A DNA stretch of 64,000 bases, taken from Malachius bipustulatus. Its lineage: Eukaryota; Arthropoda; Insecta; Coleoptera; Melyridae. This document shows positions 12,324-23,510 of the stretch, piece by piece; position 1 is the first letter of the stretch, and every line of letters begins with the position of its first letter. The notes below the pieces were generated by a model, which had not been told where the DNA came from, searched no databases, and saw nothing but the letters and a program-made list of their open reading frames with translations. The position numbers and the translations under genes are program-made. The stretch covers positions 34,299,637-34,363,636 of the forward strand of contig OU342632.1 of assembly GCA_910589415.1 (NCBI GenBank), written 5' to 3'.

Positions 12324-12559
12324 GCCCGGTTGTTCAAACGTTAATTAAAAATTTTCAGATAATTACTGATTTTAAAACGCCCTGTATTATCAAACTATTG
12401 CTCTGATTTTGCTGAAAATAAATTCTGCTCCCTTTAGGAAGAGTTAATTATTGATTAAAAATGAAAGATCATTAAATATATTGGCCGAATTTTCAAAAAT
12501 TGCAATTTAAAATCACTAATTATCTGAAAATTTTTAATTTACGTTTGAACAACCGGCCC
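12324..12559. mobile_element. MITE with terminal inverted repeats of about 50 bp
   Basis: The left end gcccggttgttcaaacgt and the right end acgtttgaacaaccggccc are inverted copies. The inverted similarity continues inward (taaaaattttcagataatta versus taattatctgaaaattttta) for about 50 bp. It is 236 bp long with no coding capacity. The superfamily is not clear and no target duplication was recognised. Confidence 0.75.
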
Positions 12560-12683
12560 TTACTCTATCAAACTTGACAGGCCCTTGCAGCAACCTATAG
12601 TGGCGAAGCGCAGCCTTTTATATAATTTTTATGAATCAGCTAGTTTCTATTAACTTCTATTCTAATCTAGACAGCAGTGTTGT

Positions 12684-12697
12684 CAGATCCACATATC
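12684..12697. repeat. Target-site duplication, 3' side of the I-like element
   Basis: The 14-mer cagatccacatatc is repeated exactly at 18481-18494, on the other side of the element. This length is usual for I-type non-LTR elements. Confidence 0.92.
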
Positions 12698-12714
12698 TTC
12701 TTCTTCTTCTTCTT
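12698..12714 (-). repeat. (GAA)n 3' tail of the I-like element
   Basis: On the - strand the element ends in about five to six GAA triplets directly against the target duplication. I-type elements end in simple triplets (TAA in the Drosophila I factor) instead of poly-A. Confidence 0.85.
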
Positions 12715-13098
12715 AGTTGTTTAATGGCCTGATCCCTTTGGAAATATGGCCAGCTTCCATAACCTTGATTCCACTAGGAAATCGATTCGTGTTTCACTTT
12801 TCAGTTGTTAACTATCTTGTCATTGTTGTCAATTCACAAGGTGAACTTTCTTTTGTGGTACGATAGGTTATTCTTCACTTTTTTGCTTTCTTGTATCCTC
12901 TCTAATAATAGACAGTTAGTAGTAAGGACATCACAAACAGAGGAAAAACTCTTCTCGCTCTAGGGCAGGTCCAGAGCTTAACACAGTCCGAAATCTGCCT
13001 GGATAAGCCCAGGATGAGGAAGGATAGTTCTAAAAGAGACGGAGAAACATTTAGGTAGATCTGGGTAAAAAGATTTATTTAGTTAGGTCTGATATAAG

Positions 13099-16000
13099 TT
13101 ATAGCATAATTTTATTGATCTGCAGGAATCGTATAATGATGGGAATTGTATCCTTATTTAAATTGTGGATCAATGTGTTAAAATCGATTGGAGTGGGAAT
13201 AATGGAGCTGAGATCTTTATAAATATCGCAGAGATTACTGATGTTCAGGGGGCAAGAAAAAAATATGTGTTGTAGATCTTCAATTTGTCCACACTCACAA
13301 TTGGGATGATCTAGAAGTCCTAATTGGTGTTTGCGTTTCCCTGTGAGGCAGTGCCTCGTACGTAGACGAATGATTGTTGTGATGTGCCTACGATTGATGT
13401 ATGGGATCGCAACAAAATAAGGATTAACTGGGAATGTTTTTACTAATGAATGATAGTCCCTACCTGTAACTACACTTTGATTGCCCCAGTCTCTAATCCA
13501 CTCACGTTTTATGTCAGCAGTAATTGGCGGTAGCACAGTTGTCACATCTATGGACACCGATAAGGTAGAACCTAACGCAGAGCCAAATTTGGCCAAACTG
13601 TCAGCAATATCATTCCCTTTTATATTAGTATGACTAGGGACCCATATCAATTTAATTAGTTTGTCCACCCCCAGAGAGTCTAAAATAAGTTGTTTAGTTT
13701 TCAAACTGACCAATAATGAGTCGCCGCGGAATGAAGGTTCAGCTATACTCTGCAGAGCGCTTTGGGAATCAGTGACGATAGCAATGTTTTTTAGGTCGTT
13801 TTCCAGGGCCATGGTGCATGCCCTATGGACGGCTAGAATTTCAGCTATGTAGATGGTGGTGTAATCAGGTAGGCGGGCTGCATACTTTAAGTTCAATGCT
13901 GGGATGTATATTCCTATTCCAGACCTGTCGCTACTGTATGTGGCGTCAGTGTAAATGATGGTAGCTGGCTGCCATTCTGCCTGCATTCTTGTGAATTGCA
14001 TACTGTTATCTTCGTTTTTGTGAAGGTCAGTTATTGTGTAGTCGATGGTGTGATACTGTGTCTGCAACTCAGTTTGAAAACACGGGAGAGACTGTTGGGT
14101 TGTCGCGTGATTATTGTTTATATATTTTTCAGTGTGGGTGAACGACTGGGCAGTGTAAGGGGGTTGTCTTCTACGCCAGTAGTCTGAGGGGTGGTTACAG
14201 TATGTCGCAAGGGTACGGGTAATCTCAATTAGGGGATGTTCGTGAAGGCGGGCAAGTTTTACCCAGAAACTGCTCGACAATTTTTTACGGCGGGTCTCTA
14301 AACTGGGTTCTGCACATTCAGCTTGCAAAGCATTAATTGGTGTAGTCTTGAGACATCCTGTTATTATTCTTAAGCCCTGATTATGAATTGTATCTAATTT
14401 TTTCAGAAGGTATTTTGGACAGGGTTGAAGTATTTGGCACCCAAAGTCTAGATGAGAGCGAACGATGCCGTTATAGATTAATTTTAGAATTTTTGGGTCA
14501 GCACCCCATCGAACCCCTGCAGATGCTCGTAAGACGTTTAGGCCTTTTTGGGATTTGCTGATGATGTTTTCAATGTGGGGCTTCATGGACAAGGTTTCTG
14601 TAAATTTAACACCCAGATATGTGGTTGTGGATTCCCATTTGATGGGCCTACCCTCATATTGAATTGGTGGGAGGGGAAGAGTGGATTTCCTTTTACGGAA
14701 GAGCATTGCTGAACATTTGGGGACAGAGACAGTCAACTCTTTATCATCTAACCAGTGTGATAGGATGGTCAAGGTGGTATTCATTTTATCAATTAGTTGC
14801 GGTATGTCGTGTCCAGTGGTTGTTAAAAGAATGTCATCGGCATACTGGATGAGTTCCATATATGGGGGGATAACATCCTGCATGTCTGCAATATATAAAT
14901 TAAATAGTATTGGACTTAAGGATGAACCTTGAGGTAAGCCTCGATAGACTTTTTCTGGACCGTGTAAGTCATGGATATTATCCTTCACGTATACATCCCT
15001 GTTCATGTAAAGGTTAAGAATGAGGTTGGCGAGGCTGGAGTCAATGCCTATTGACAATATTTTTGAGTATAATTTGTAGAGATTGACACTATCGAAAGCA
15101 CCTTTGAGATCCAAGAATACAGCCACTGTGTACTGGTTACGGGTAAAACCTAGTAAAACTCTATTAGTCAGATAGACAATATTAGTGGTTAGAGAGCGTC
15201 CTTTACGGAATGCAGACTGCATTGGGGGAAGGATGTTTTGATTTTCAATGTACCATTCGATGCGATTTTTAACCATGCTTTCTAGTGTTTTACCTACGCA
15301 AGATGACAGGGCTATTGGACGATAGCTGTCTGTGTTAAGTGGATCTTTGCCTGATTTCAGGAGTGGATATATTAGGTATGTTTTCCATGGAGGGGGTAGA
15401 GGGTAACCCGCCAGCGCCTGATTGTAAAATTCAAGAAGTAAAGAAAAGGCTGCATCGGGGAGATTTTTGAGCATTGAGTAGGTGACTTGGTCTAGTCCAG
15501 GAGTAGTATCTTTTTTTTGAGACAATACATAGGTCAGTTCTGATAGGGAAAAAGGCTCCGGGTCATTGTTAGGGGCCGGGTTAAAGTCAGGGTTTATATC
15601 ACAGATTCCAATTGTCTGTAGTATATCTTCGGCCAGTTTACTGGATGGTAGACTGGTGAAGTGACTACTCTGCCTTTTACTCATTGTCCTAAAGAAATTC
15701 CATATTTTTGAGAGGCTTGTTTCTCGATTTAGACCTGAGCAGAACTTCGCATAGGATTGTCGTTTCTTCTCTTTAGTTAACCTCCGGAATTCAGCAATAA
15801 GTTGCTTTAAATTGAGGTAATTTTCCATTGTACAGTTATTTTTAAAAGTGATCAGCGCCTTTCTTTTTTTTACCATCATATCACGGCACTCCTCGTCCCA
15901 CCATGGCATACCTATTATATGTTGCTTGTGATTATTGTTATTTTTTGGTACTGATTCTTTTACTGCACCGATGATTACATTGGTGAATTCGTGATAGGTT

Positions 16001-16818
16001 ATATTACCTCTATCCCAGTGGTGCTGGGCCAGGGTACTGTGATATTTTTCCCAATTAGCTCTTTTCACATTATAAATAGAGTTATTATTACTCTTTCGCG
16101 GCTGTTGGGCAATGGTGATAGAACACTTTGTTGGATAATGATTACTGAGACCGGGACTGTCAATTGTTTGCCAGGTAGCCAGGGGAGATAACTCTGCCGA
16201 AGAAATACAAACATCCACTGCACTAACTTTCTGTACCGTGGGCGGGTGCAGTAGGGTGGGGGAGCCGTCATTGAGTGATACTAAATTATTAGTTTCCAGC
16301 GAAGTGGCTATTGTTTTGCCGCTAATGTTGGCTGGCTGTTGGTCCCATGTGGGATGGTGAGCATTGAGGTCTCCCATTATAATGAATGGCTTGGGAAGCG
16401 TGTTCAATAGTTGGGTCCAAAAATGTGGCCGAATGATAGTAGTTGGGGGGCAGTAGATGTTAAAGAAATTCATACCTGTTGTGTTAATGCCAAGAATTTG
16501 AAACCGAGGTGGAAGTTTTACTGCCGTGCTGACAGAAATCAATTGGTATGGGATTCTGGAATGGATTATTGTGGCGATGCCACCGTAGCCATCATCCCTA
16601 TCTGCACGTATAATGTTGTACCCTTTGAGTCGTGTCACATGCTTGGATTTGAGCCATGTCTCATTTAGATGGACTATATCTGGATTTTGGTCATTGATGA
16701 GTAGTTTTAGATTATCTATACCACACTGGTAGCTTCTAATGTTCCACTGTAGGAGTGTGAGTGTGTTGGTTTGTGAAGTTTGGGTTGCATTAATACTCAT
16801 CAAGTTCTTCATTGACAT
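13099..16818 (-). CDS. ORF2 of the I-like element: endonuclease / reverse transcriptase / RNase H polyprotein
   Basis: The 1239-residue protein carries out target-primed reverse transcription. Residues about 20-240 are an AP-type endonuclease: QWNIRS (N25), NETW (E53), GDLNAHHPTWD (D150), and a final SNH at 225-227 where SDH is usual. Residues about 430-740 are reverse transcriptase: SYRPIAL at 499, motif A FLDLKGAFDSV (D570), motif B GLPQGSSLSP (627-636), motif C YADD (659-662). Residues about 950-1075 are RNase H with the full acidic set: D958, E993, D1017, D1070, plus H1063. A C-x-C-x7-H-x4-C motif lies at 1174-1189. No stop or frameshift interrupts it. Its start overlaps the ORF1 end by 29 nt in another frame, suggesting coupled translation or reinitiation. 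The first ATG was taken; further in-frame ATGs follow at residues 3 and 7. Confidence 0.95.
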   Translation of the reverse strand: MSMKNLMSINATQTSQTNTLTLLQWNIRSYQCGIDNLKLLINDQNPDIVHLNETWLKSKHVTRLKGYNIIRADRDDGYGGIATIIHSRIPYQLISVSTAVKLPPRFQILGINTTGMNFFNIYCPPTTIIRPHFWTQLLNTLPKPFIIMGDLNAHHPTWDQQPANISGKTIATSLETNNLVSLNDGSPTLLHPPTVQKVSAVDVCISSAELSPLATWQTIDSPGLSNHYPTKCSITIAQQPRKSNNNSIYNVKRANWEKYHSTLAQHHWDRGNITYHEFTNVIIGAVKESVPKNNNNHKQHIIGMPWWDEECRDMMVKKRKALITFKNNCTMENYLNLKQLIAEFRRLTKEKKRQSYAKFCSGLNRETSLSKIWNFFRTMSKRQSSHFTSLPSSKLAEDILQTIGICDINPDFNPAPNNDPEPFSLSELTYVLSQKKDTTPGLDQVTYSMLKNLPDAAFSLLLEFYNQALAGYPLPPPWKTYLIYPLLKSGKDPLNTDSYRPIALSSCVGKTLESMVKNRIEWYIENQNILPPMQSAFRKGRSLTTNIVYLTNRVLLGFTRNQYTVAVFLDLKGAFDSVNLYKLYSKILSIGIDSSLANLILNLYMNRDVYVKDNIHDLHGPEKVYRGLPQGSSLSPILFNLYIADMQDVIPPYMELIQYADDILLTTTGHDIPQLIDKMNTTLTILSHWLDDKELTVSVPKCSAMLFRKRKSTLPLPPIQYEGRPIKWESTTTYLGVKFTETLSMKPHIENIISKSQKGLNVLRASAGVRWGADPKILKLIYNGIVRSHLDFGCQILQPCPKYLLKKLDTIHNQGLRIITGCLKTTPINALQAECAEPSLETRRKKLSSSFWVKLARLHEHPLIEITRTLATYCNHPSDYWRRRQPPYTAQSFTHTEKYINNNHATTQQSLPCFQTELQTQYHTIDYTITDLHKNEDNSMQFTRMQAEWQPATIIYTDATYSSDRSGIGIYIPALNLKYAARLPDYTTIYIAEILAVHRACTMALENDLKNIAIVTDSQSALQSIAEPSFRGDSLLVSLKTKQLILDSLGVDKLIKLIWVPSHTNIKGNDIADSLAKFGSALGSTLSVSIDVTTVLPPITADIKREWIRDWGNQSVVTGRDYHSLVKTFPVNPYFVAIPYINRRHITTIIRLRTRHCLTGKRKHQLGLLDHPNCECGQIEDLQHIFFSCPLNISNLCDIYKDLSSIIPTPIDFNTLIHNLNKDTIPIIIRFLQINKIML

Positions 16819-18271
16819 TTGGGTGTACCTCTTTGGACTGACAGTCCATTAATGATTGGTGGGCTGGTAGTTGGTGTTGTGATGTATTATTTGTTTGTAG
16901 TTTGAGATTGTTTAATAGTTTGAGCGCTTGCTCTCTTTGTAAAGTATTTAGGGTTGTAATAAAGTCGGATAATTCTCTTTCTGTAGTCAATTGTGTACCG
17001 GTGGGTTTTATGTTTGTGGTCTGAGCATTGGAGATTGGAGTACTTTGGTTAGTACTATGTGATCGGGAATTGGGGGAAATCAGGCAGTAGTTGTGTTCGG
17101 CTTTTGAATAGCCTGGTTGTGGGCTTTGGACAATTTTTTTCCTTTTATTTGGGGTGGAAGTAATAACCTTACTGCTGTAACTCAGCATTGGTTGTGAAAG
17201 GAATTTTCGCCTATCATGAGTTTGCATTAAAGAGTGGTGAGAAGGTGTAGAGGTGGAACTGGACGTTACCGGAAGTTCTGGAAAATCTCTGGATCTAGTA
17301 AGGAAAGATTTATTTTGGCTAGTTTGTTTGGGTAGACGTAGGCTTGCATCGTAAAATGATAAATTGTCAGCTGCCATTATCTGTCTTATATTTAACTGAC
17401 GGTCGTATTCTGAGCATTGTTTACTAATTGAAGGGTGTTGGTTTGAATTGCAGTGAATGCATTTTGGTTGACATTCTCCTGTGTGTGGTGTATTGGAGCC
17501 GCAGTTTTTACACCTGGGCCTGGAATTGCAATGTTTCTGTATGTGTCCATACAGCAAGCATCCCTGGCACTGGATTATTGGTGGAACATATACTTCCACT
17601 CGCAATGGTACTCTAAATAGTTCTACCTCGTATGGTATGTATTTTCCAGAAAAAGTATACAGGACCGTTCCGGTTGGGACGTATGTGGCTTCCCCTCCTA
17701 CTCCCGCGACTCTTCTATTCATTCTTTTAACATTTAGAATTTGTTGATTGTGTGCACGCGAGTAGTTGATCAGTTCAGTGTCTGTCAAGTCCTTGTCTAC
17801 ATGTCTTACGATACCTTTACAGGAAACTAGATTTGTAGGGATATAGCAATTATATCCCCAACTTATAAGTCTTTCATCTTGAATAAACTTGTTAGCGTCT
17901 TTGGGTCCCGTGAAAAATACGGCTAGCCGATTACGGCCCTTTTTTTCCATCTTTACAACATTTTCAAAGTTCAGTAGTAGCAACTTTTTCGCAACTGCAA
18001 GAGGACTAAAATTCCCCACATTGCGGTTTTGACTGTTTATGGACTGAGTCTGGGGCAACGTGTTTGCTTTATTGACATTATCTGTTGATGCATTTGCATT
18101 TGAATTTTGTGAGTTATTAGATTGGGAAAAATCATTCGTAGCAGTTACTGGAAGTTTATTAACAGTGGAAATTGATTCAATGTTAACTTGATAGGGACCG
18201 ATATCTGAATCTTTATATAAAAACTTTAATCTATCCGATAATTTTTTACCCCCTCCGGGGTCCGGAGGCAT
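16790..18271 (-). CDS. ORF1 (gag-like RNA-binding protein) of the I-like element
   Basis: The 493-residue protein is the nucleic-acid-binding partner of ORF2. It would coat the element RNA and form the retrotransposition particle. It begins MPPDPGGGKK. A central region (about 95-230) lies where related ORF1 proteins carry an RRM-like fold, which I infer from position only. Three zinc knuckles follow: C235-x2-C-x4-H-x4-C248, C254-x2-C-x5-H-x3-C267 and C271-x2-C-x4-H-x6-C286. The tail is serine-, threonine- and glutamine-rich and probably disordered. The frame is intact and ends 29 nt inside ORF2. The ATG chosen is the first in the frame and leaves a 209-nt 5' UTR. Confidence 0.9.
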   Translation of the reverse strand: MPPDPGGGKKLSDRLKFLYKDSDIGPYQVNIESISTVNKLPVTATNDFSQSNNSQNSNANASTDNVNKANTLPQTQSINSQNRNVGNFSPLAVAKKLLLLNFENVVKMEKKGRNRLAVFFTGPKDANKFIQDERLISWGYNCYIPTNLVSCKGIVRHVDKDLTDTELINYSRAHNQQILNVKRMNRRVAGVGGEATYVPTGTVLYTFSGKYIPYEVELFRVPLRVEVYVPPIIQCQGCLLYGHIQKHCNSRPRCKNCGSNTPHTGECQPKCIHCNSNQHPSISKQCSEYDRQLNIRQIMAADNLSFYDASLRLPKQTSQNKSFLTRSRDFPELPVTSSSTSTPSHHSLMQTHDRRKFLSQPMLSYSSKVITSTPNKRKKIVQSPQPGYSKAEHNYCLISPNSRSHSTNQSTPISNAQTTNIKPTGTQLTTERELSDFITTLNTLQREQALKLLNNLKLQTNNTSQHQLPAHQSLMDCQSKEVHPNVNEELDEY

Positions 18272-18444
18272 GGCGAAATATTGGCCTAACTTTTTGTTAG
18301 AAGGCTATTATAACTATTGTAATATTATATTTTATTTATTAGGACTTACCAATGTGGTTGGGAGATAGTGTTGTTTTAAGAAACACAAGTGTTAGTACCT
18401 ACTTTTATTGGATTTTGGTATGATCTGAATCAAGTTTTGATTTT

Positions 18445-18480
18445 GCACGACCGTTCACCTTCAATTCCAAATCGAAAGTC
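18445..18480 (-). promoter_or_regulatory. Putative internal Pol II promoter of the I-like element
   Basis: Non-LTR elements of this type carry their promoter downstream of the start site. On the - strand, with +1 at 18480, the sequence ggtcgtg falls at +29 to +35, matching the downstream promoter element in sequence and nearly in position. The exact +1 is assumed from the target duplication. Confidence 0.5.
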
Positions 18481-18494
18481 CAGATCCACATATC
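18481..18494. repeat. Target-site duplication, 5' side of the I-like element
   Basis: An exact second copy of cagatccacatatc, the partner of 12684-12697. It marks the full 5' end of the element. Confidence 0.92.
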
Positions 18495-18549
18495 GCATAT
18501 TGCGGCGATATGGTGCGTGAATTCACGTGACCAGCAGCTGAGTCCCAAA

Positions 18550-18755
18550 CTATTAACTACATGAGCAGAGCAGCAGTAAAATGAGTAATGACATGACTAA
18601 TGACAGTAATGACAATGACAATGAGCATAAATTTGCATTATTTAGATTCTTTACGTTTTTTACGTTCTTTACCTTCTTTACATTCTTTACCTTCAAAAAA
18701 GTCAATGTAAAGAATAAAGAATCGCGTAAAGAATAGAGGTAAAGAATACGGCACA
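18550..18755. repeat. Degenerate short-period repeats
   Basis: Two simple patterns are seen: atgacnnta/atgacaatgac on the left, and ttctttacnt/gtaaagaata in both orientations on the right. These can fold back on each other. No gene is supported. Confidence 0.5.
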
Positions 18756-18815
18756 TCACTGGTCCCAACAATCAGTTGGTGATTATTATTTCAAATTTTA
18801 TTTATTTATTTATAT

Positions 18816-19578
18816 TTGGGGTACATACGAAAGGATGGGGTACTTCTTTGGCTTATTTTATGCCTAAAAGTTAATACAAATATTGGCCCGCAACCGCTTT
18901 GTTACCGATCTACAGGGTGTTATTGAAATTAGCAGACGTATTTTTTTCTCTTTAATAGGTCCTTGAGGTCAGTCAAGCTTTAGTCAAACAGTTAGTCACA
19001 CAGGGTCATCCCAACTTTGATTTTTAACAGTCAGTGTCGACTACACTGTTAAAATTAATAGAAATAAGAAATTATCCAAAAAAGCCAGAGTTGGTTTTAT
19101 CATTTTGAAAATTTGAGTTTCGTCTGAACTCTGAACAAATCAAAGAAAATTGTTTTTTTCTCGATAACGGTTACAAATTCAAAAAAACTATAGGAAACCA
19201 AAAAGTTTTTAAATAAGTCAAAAAATTCACATTGTATTTTAGAATCTACTAGCAGCGCATCGCAAAAAAATTCAGGGGGAGTAATGGGGGCGAAATGGGA
19301 GAAATCCAGGGAAAAATATCTCTGTAGATTCTCACAACCATTTGTCATGCCCAATGATGTAAGCCCTCCAGCGTAACCTGTATTCCAAATTTGAGGTAAA
19401 TATCAAAAAAAATATGGGAGCTATAAAGAAAAAAATATATATTTTTTTAAATTTCAACACCCTGTAGATTGGTAACGAAGCCGTTGCCAAAATATGTCTA
19501 TATTAACTTTTAGGCATAAAATAAGTCAAAGAATTACATCCTTTTGCATGTACCTGGTATTTAAGAACAGCCTGTATA
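18816..19578. mobile_element. Mariner-type MITE with long terminal inverted repeats
   Basis: The left arm (about 18816-18935) and right arm (about 19455-19578) are inverted copies. Shared segments include ttattttatgcctaaaagtt, cgttaccratctacagggtgtt and their complements. Internal acagggtgtt ends resemble mariner-type termini. The right arm extends to acaggctgttcttaaata, which the left arm lacks, so the left end is truncated. Confidence 0.75.
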
Positions 19579-21080
19579 ATGAAATCTATCAATTATTATA
19601 AGCATTAATATTATTTTTTAAATTATTATTATTATTAAACGCAGCGTTATGAAGCTCAGATGCTCATAATTTGAAAAAGAAAATAAAAGACGCCATTGAA
19701 ATACATTAGGCGATTTTAAAACGAGCGAAAAAACGATAGAAAAAGGTTATTTATTTTTTCGGGTACGATAATTAGACTGGAAATATCGCCGTCGGTAACC
19801 ATACGTTTTTAATGTCATTGCAGTTTAAAATAAAATATAAAATAATAAATAAATAAAAATAAATATTGTATGGCTGTGGTGAATCGACCGGGACCCCCTT
19901 TTTAACGTACCTCCCGGACCACGATCGGTCACGGAACTTTTTTACCAATATAATTGGTCACCTATCAAAGTACTGACCAAACAAAGCCATGCTGCATTTT
20001 AGAGATCGTTTGACCGAAACTCCAACAGTTTGGCTATTGTGACCGATAAAATAATAAAAGAAAATAAAGTAAGCAAGTACAATATTCTTCTTTCGGAAAA
20101 ACGATGGTTTAATTTTTTTCACAAAACCATAAGGCAACCATGACGTGATATTGAGACCAAATGACGTTGATATGACGTCATATTGCTTGCCGTATTTATT
20201 TATATGCTTATATACATGGTGATGATCAAGTTTGGAACATAATCCATAATTGCGCTATTAAAAAAAAAGAAAAACCGCCGGAGATGACTGATGACGTCAC
20301 CTATTTTTGACAGGTGAGATCATCATAACTTTTTTCAAATGACAATACACAGTTTCTCTTTTTTTTGTCGTTTTCGGATCTTCTTACTACTTAATTGACA
20401 TTAGTTTTTGTTCCGCTTGTCAAACATGACACCGTATCAAAATCAGTTTGTCAAAAAATAAATTTGTTGGTGGAGGGAAATTTGAACATTTGCGCTCATT
20501 TCAATCATCATTTTTTACTATATCATGTCATTTAATAACATACGATACTATTATTAGGACAAGCGTGTCCAAACTCGCTCTGCCTGCTGTTGCTCTGGCT
20601 AAATCTGAGTTAAAATAAAACTTCAATGGAGTGAGCTCGTGCTACTTCGTTTTCTGTTCGAAGATGTTCGTATAATTAACATCTTATACCGTGTGATCCA
20701 AAAAATTTTTCATCAACTAAGTAGTGTTCATCAACAAAAGGTATCTGCTTCGTAAAAATGATCCTATTTAGGAGGTTGGCTTTAGTATTACAAGATTTTT
20801 TTGCCCAGTAAAAACCGTCATGAGAAATTTCGTCGACTAAAGATAAGTCTTAATATTTTGGAATGTTGATTATATCGTGTAAACCACAAAATTTTTCTGT
20901 TATTGTTCGTGCTTTGGAAGTGAAATGGTCAAGTCAAATGGTTAATGATAATTGGAACATTAAAAACTCCAACTCGAACGGAAACGTCAAATTGAAATTT
21001 TTTTTTATCCTCATTCAGAAGGCCGAATATTCTGAGTTTCTGAAATCTTGTTCTTTGTGGAATTTGACTGTTTTCACGAC

Positions 21081-21133
21081 CTAGGGTGCCTGTATTACCG
21101 ACCCTGACGCTTACTAGCTTAGCGTTAGTGTAC
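21081..21133. repeat. Diverged copy of the cctgtattaccgacac foldback family
   Basis: The left arm ctagggtgcctgtattaccg is clearly related to the complete foldbacks at 27815-27873 and 44062-44119. The right arm is decayed. Confidence 0.5.
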
Positions 21134-23510
21134 AATGACTCACGCTAGAGCGCCATCTCTCGCGGGTGAAAAAACCAGTGATCACCATACTAATTCGATG
21201 GGCAAAACCAACTTTTTGTTACCTTATTGTTCATCCACGTCTTTGGGATACAACCAATGCCAAATTGAAATTAGTAATAAACTCAGCACCACAAGTACTC
21301 AGCAGATGTCGTTACTGTTCCAGGTTAGTTTCTTTACTCTAACAAAGCTCGTTATGCAAGTAGTAGTCATGTTTTTATTTTTTGTTCTATGATTTGTAGA
21401 TCATTGATTGGAGTAGTTCAATTACACACCTTCCAATTGTTTGTGTTTTTTTTCTGGCAGTACAATACAACACGATATGTGTTGTATTGTGCCAGTGCTA
21501 TGAAGGCGTTCGATGCCATGATCTTCTGTATCTGTTCAGTTGTGATTGGTTCTTACTCGTGATTTCTCGTTTATTATTTCCCAGGCTGAGCTGTGGTTGA
21601 CTCCTATCTATGAATACGCATCTATTATAATACGGCATGAGGAGTGTACGTCATTATTAAACTGAAAGTAGTATGATCGTTTTTCAATAGTCTTAGAGAA
21701 ACGCAGTGGTGCACGACTTGCCAGTTTGAAAAAGGTTCTTCTTCTGAATGCAATAATTGTAATATATTTTATGTGTATCTGAATAATATGCGTAATACAT
21801 GTTTCTTTGTGATCGTCGATGCTCCCAAAATCCATTAAAAAATTTTTTGTGCCACAAAACTATTTCATTTTTTTCTAAACATTTTTCGGATTCTTTTCTG
21901 GAACTGGTAGTTAAAGTAACTACCTCTTTGACTAACGTATCCAGGTTTCTGTTCTTAAGTTCGTTATCCACATTATTTACACTCTTTTCTTGTGTTAGAA
22001 CGTGGCATTTTTTCGCCGGTAACGCACTAGAATTTCTTGGAAATTGCATTTAATCAAGAGCGAGAAAAAGACACTTTGATTGACACTATAAGTATATCCA
22101 GCATGTAATACTACCGCAACACTTAAAACTTGAAACATGAAAAGAAGCAAGCGAGAAAGCAATTTACGCGTTATATTAAATTATTAAATCTGTCCCCATC
22201 TATGGCAGATAATCACACTTCCCATTTTTTGTTGCCAATGCTTAATTTAACGTCGTAATTTCGAGCAAAAAATTCATAAAGATAAGCGCGAAGCAGCTAA
22301 GAGGGTAGATGTTCCGGGTGATTCGGGTAAAACTATAAAATTAGGTTAGTATTGTACACATATAAATACAACTTTTTTGAATCATCGATAAAGATGAAAT
22401 TTTATTTCAAATCTGATAAGGTCTCTTCCGATTCCGAACTGGAGTATACTAAGCTGAGTTAGCCGAAATTATTTTTCTGAAAAAAAGTTCTCAGATTTTT
22501 ATATGATTCTCGTAACAATATGAATAATTGAGGTTCATGCGCATGACACAAAAGTTTACAAAACCTATTTTCCGGTTCTTAAGAATCGGGTTGTAAGTTT
22601 CAGCTGTTCGGAAGTTAGCCTTCCGAAACTTTGAATCCCCGTTTACCTATAATTAGGCACGAAAGTTTAATTAATCACCGAACAACAGCGCAATTAATTG
22701 TTTTGCCTAATATTATTTATGCGCGTTGTCACAATTGTCTTAAATTTATGGAGCAAAGAAATGATCCACATTAGCAAGCAAACATACCTACTCAAGTTCA
22801 TAACCGAAAGGTGGAAGATATCCGCATTACATAACATTTGAAAGGCAAACCAATAAATTTCAAACTCTTGGGGAAAGTTCGCGCAAAATAAACGTTTGCC
22901 TTCTCAATTTCAATAACGGTATGAAATTTCCCGTGTTATTCAGGACGCGCGTTCCCGTCACAATAATATTCCCGCGAATATATTTCGAGCCACCGCGACA
23001 AAAAAATCCACTTCCTAATTAACCGTACCCAATTTCTGGATATCGATTTTTTAATGGAAATACCAGAACGTCAAACTTCATAAGGGAAACCACCTCCATC
23101 ATTAGGTACACCCCCAAATTCCGACTCATTATACTTACTTACACCACTGCGACCCTTCACATCTTTCTGCGGCGCTGTGTTGACGGAACGTGTCTAATTA
23201 CAGCCCACTTTACACAATCACCACCACCGCCACCATACCTTTATTATACCTGTTTAACAAGCTCTACCTAAAAGCCCCGGGCTAGATTCATTTAACCCTC
23301 TCGCATGAATCAAAATGCTGGAACTGGAAAAATACAGCCGTCGCGCAAATTACAAATTACAAATTACGCTTCTTCTTTTTTTAGTTAACGACTGTGTAGC
23401 CTCATTAGTGAACGTGTAATTAATTAAATAAGTTTAAAGCGTGTTTAAGAGTGGAAGACTTTGTAATGGCTACCCACAGCAGTAATCAAAACAAATAAGA
23501 GAATTTGCTC

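Larger units (their letters stand above)
12698..18480 (-). mobile_element. Full-length I-like non-LTR retrotransposon
   Basis: A 5.78-kb element on the - strand, bounded by a perfect 14-bp direct repeat. In transcriptional order it has a 209-nt 5' UTR (18480-18272), ORF1 (gag-like, zinc knuckles), ORF2 (endonuclease, reverse transcriptase, RNase H, terminal zinc-knuckle-like motif), a 3' UTR of about 400 nt and a short (GAA)n tail at 12698-12714. ORF2 carrying RNase H plus a simple triplet tail is characteristic of the I group. Both frames are open, the start is not truncated and the flanking duplication is intact, so insertion was recent and the copy could still be mobile. If the channel gene spans the region, it sits antisense in that gene's intron. 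Confidence 0.93.
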
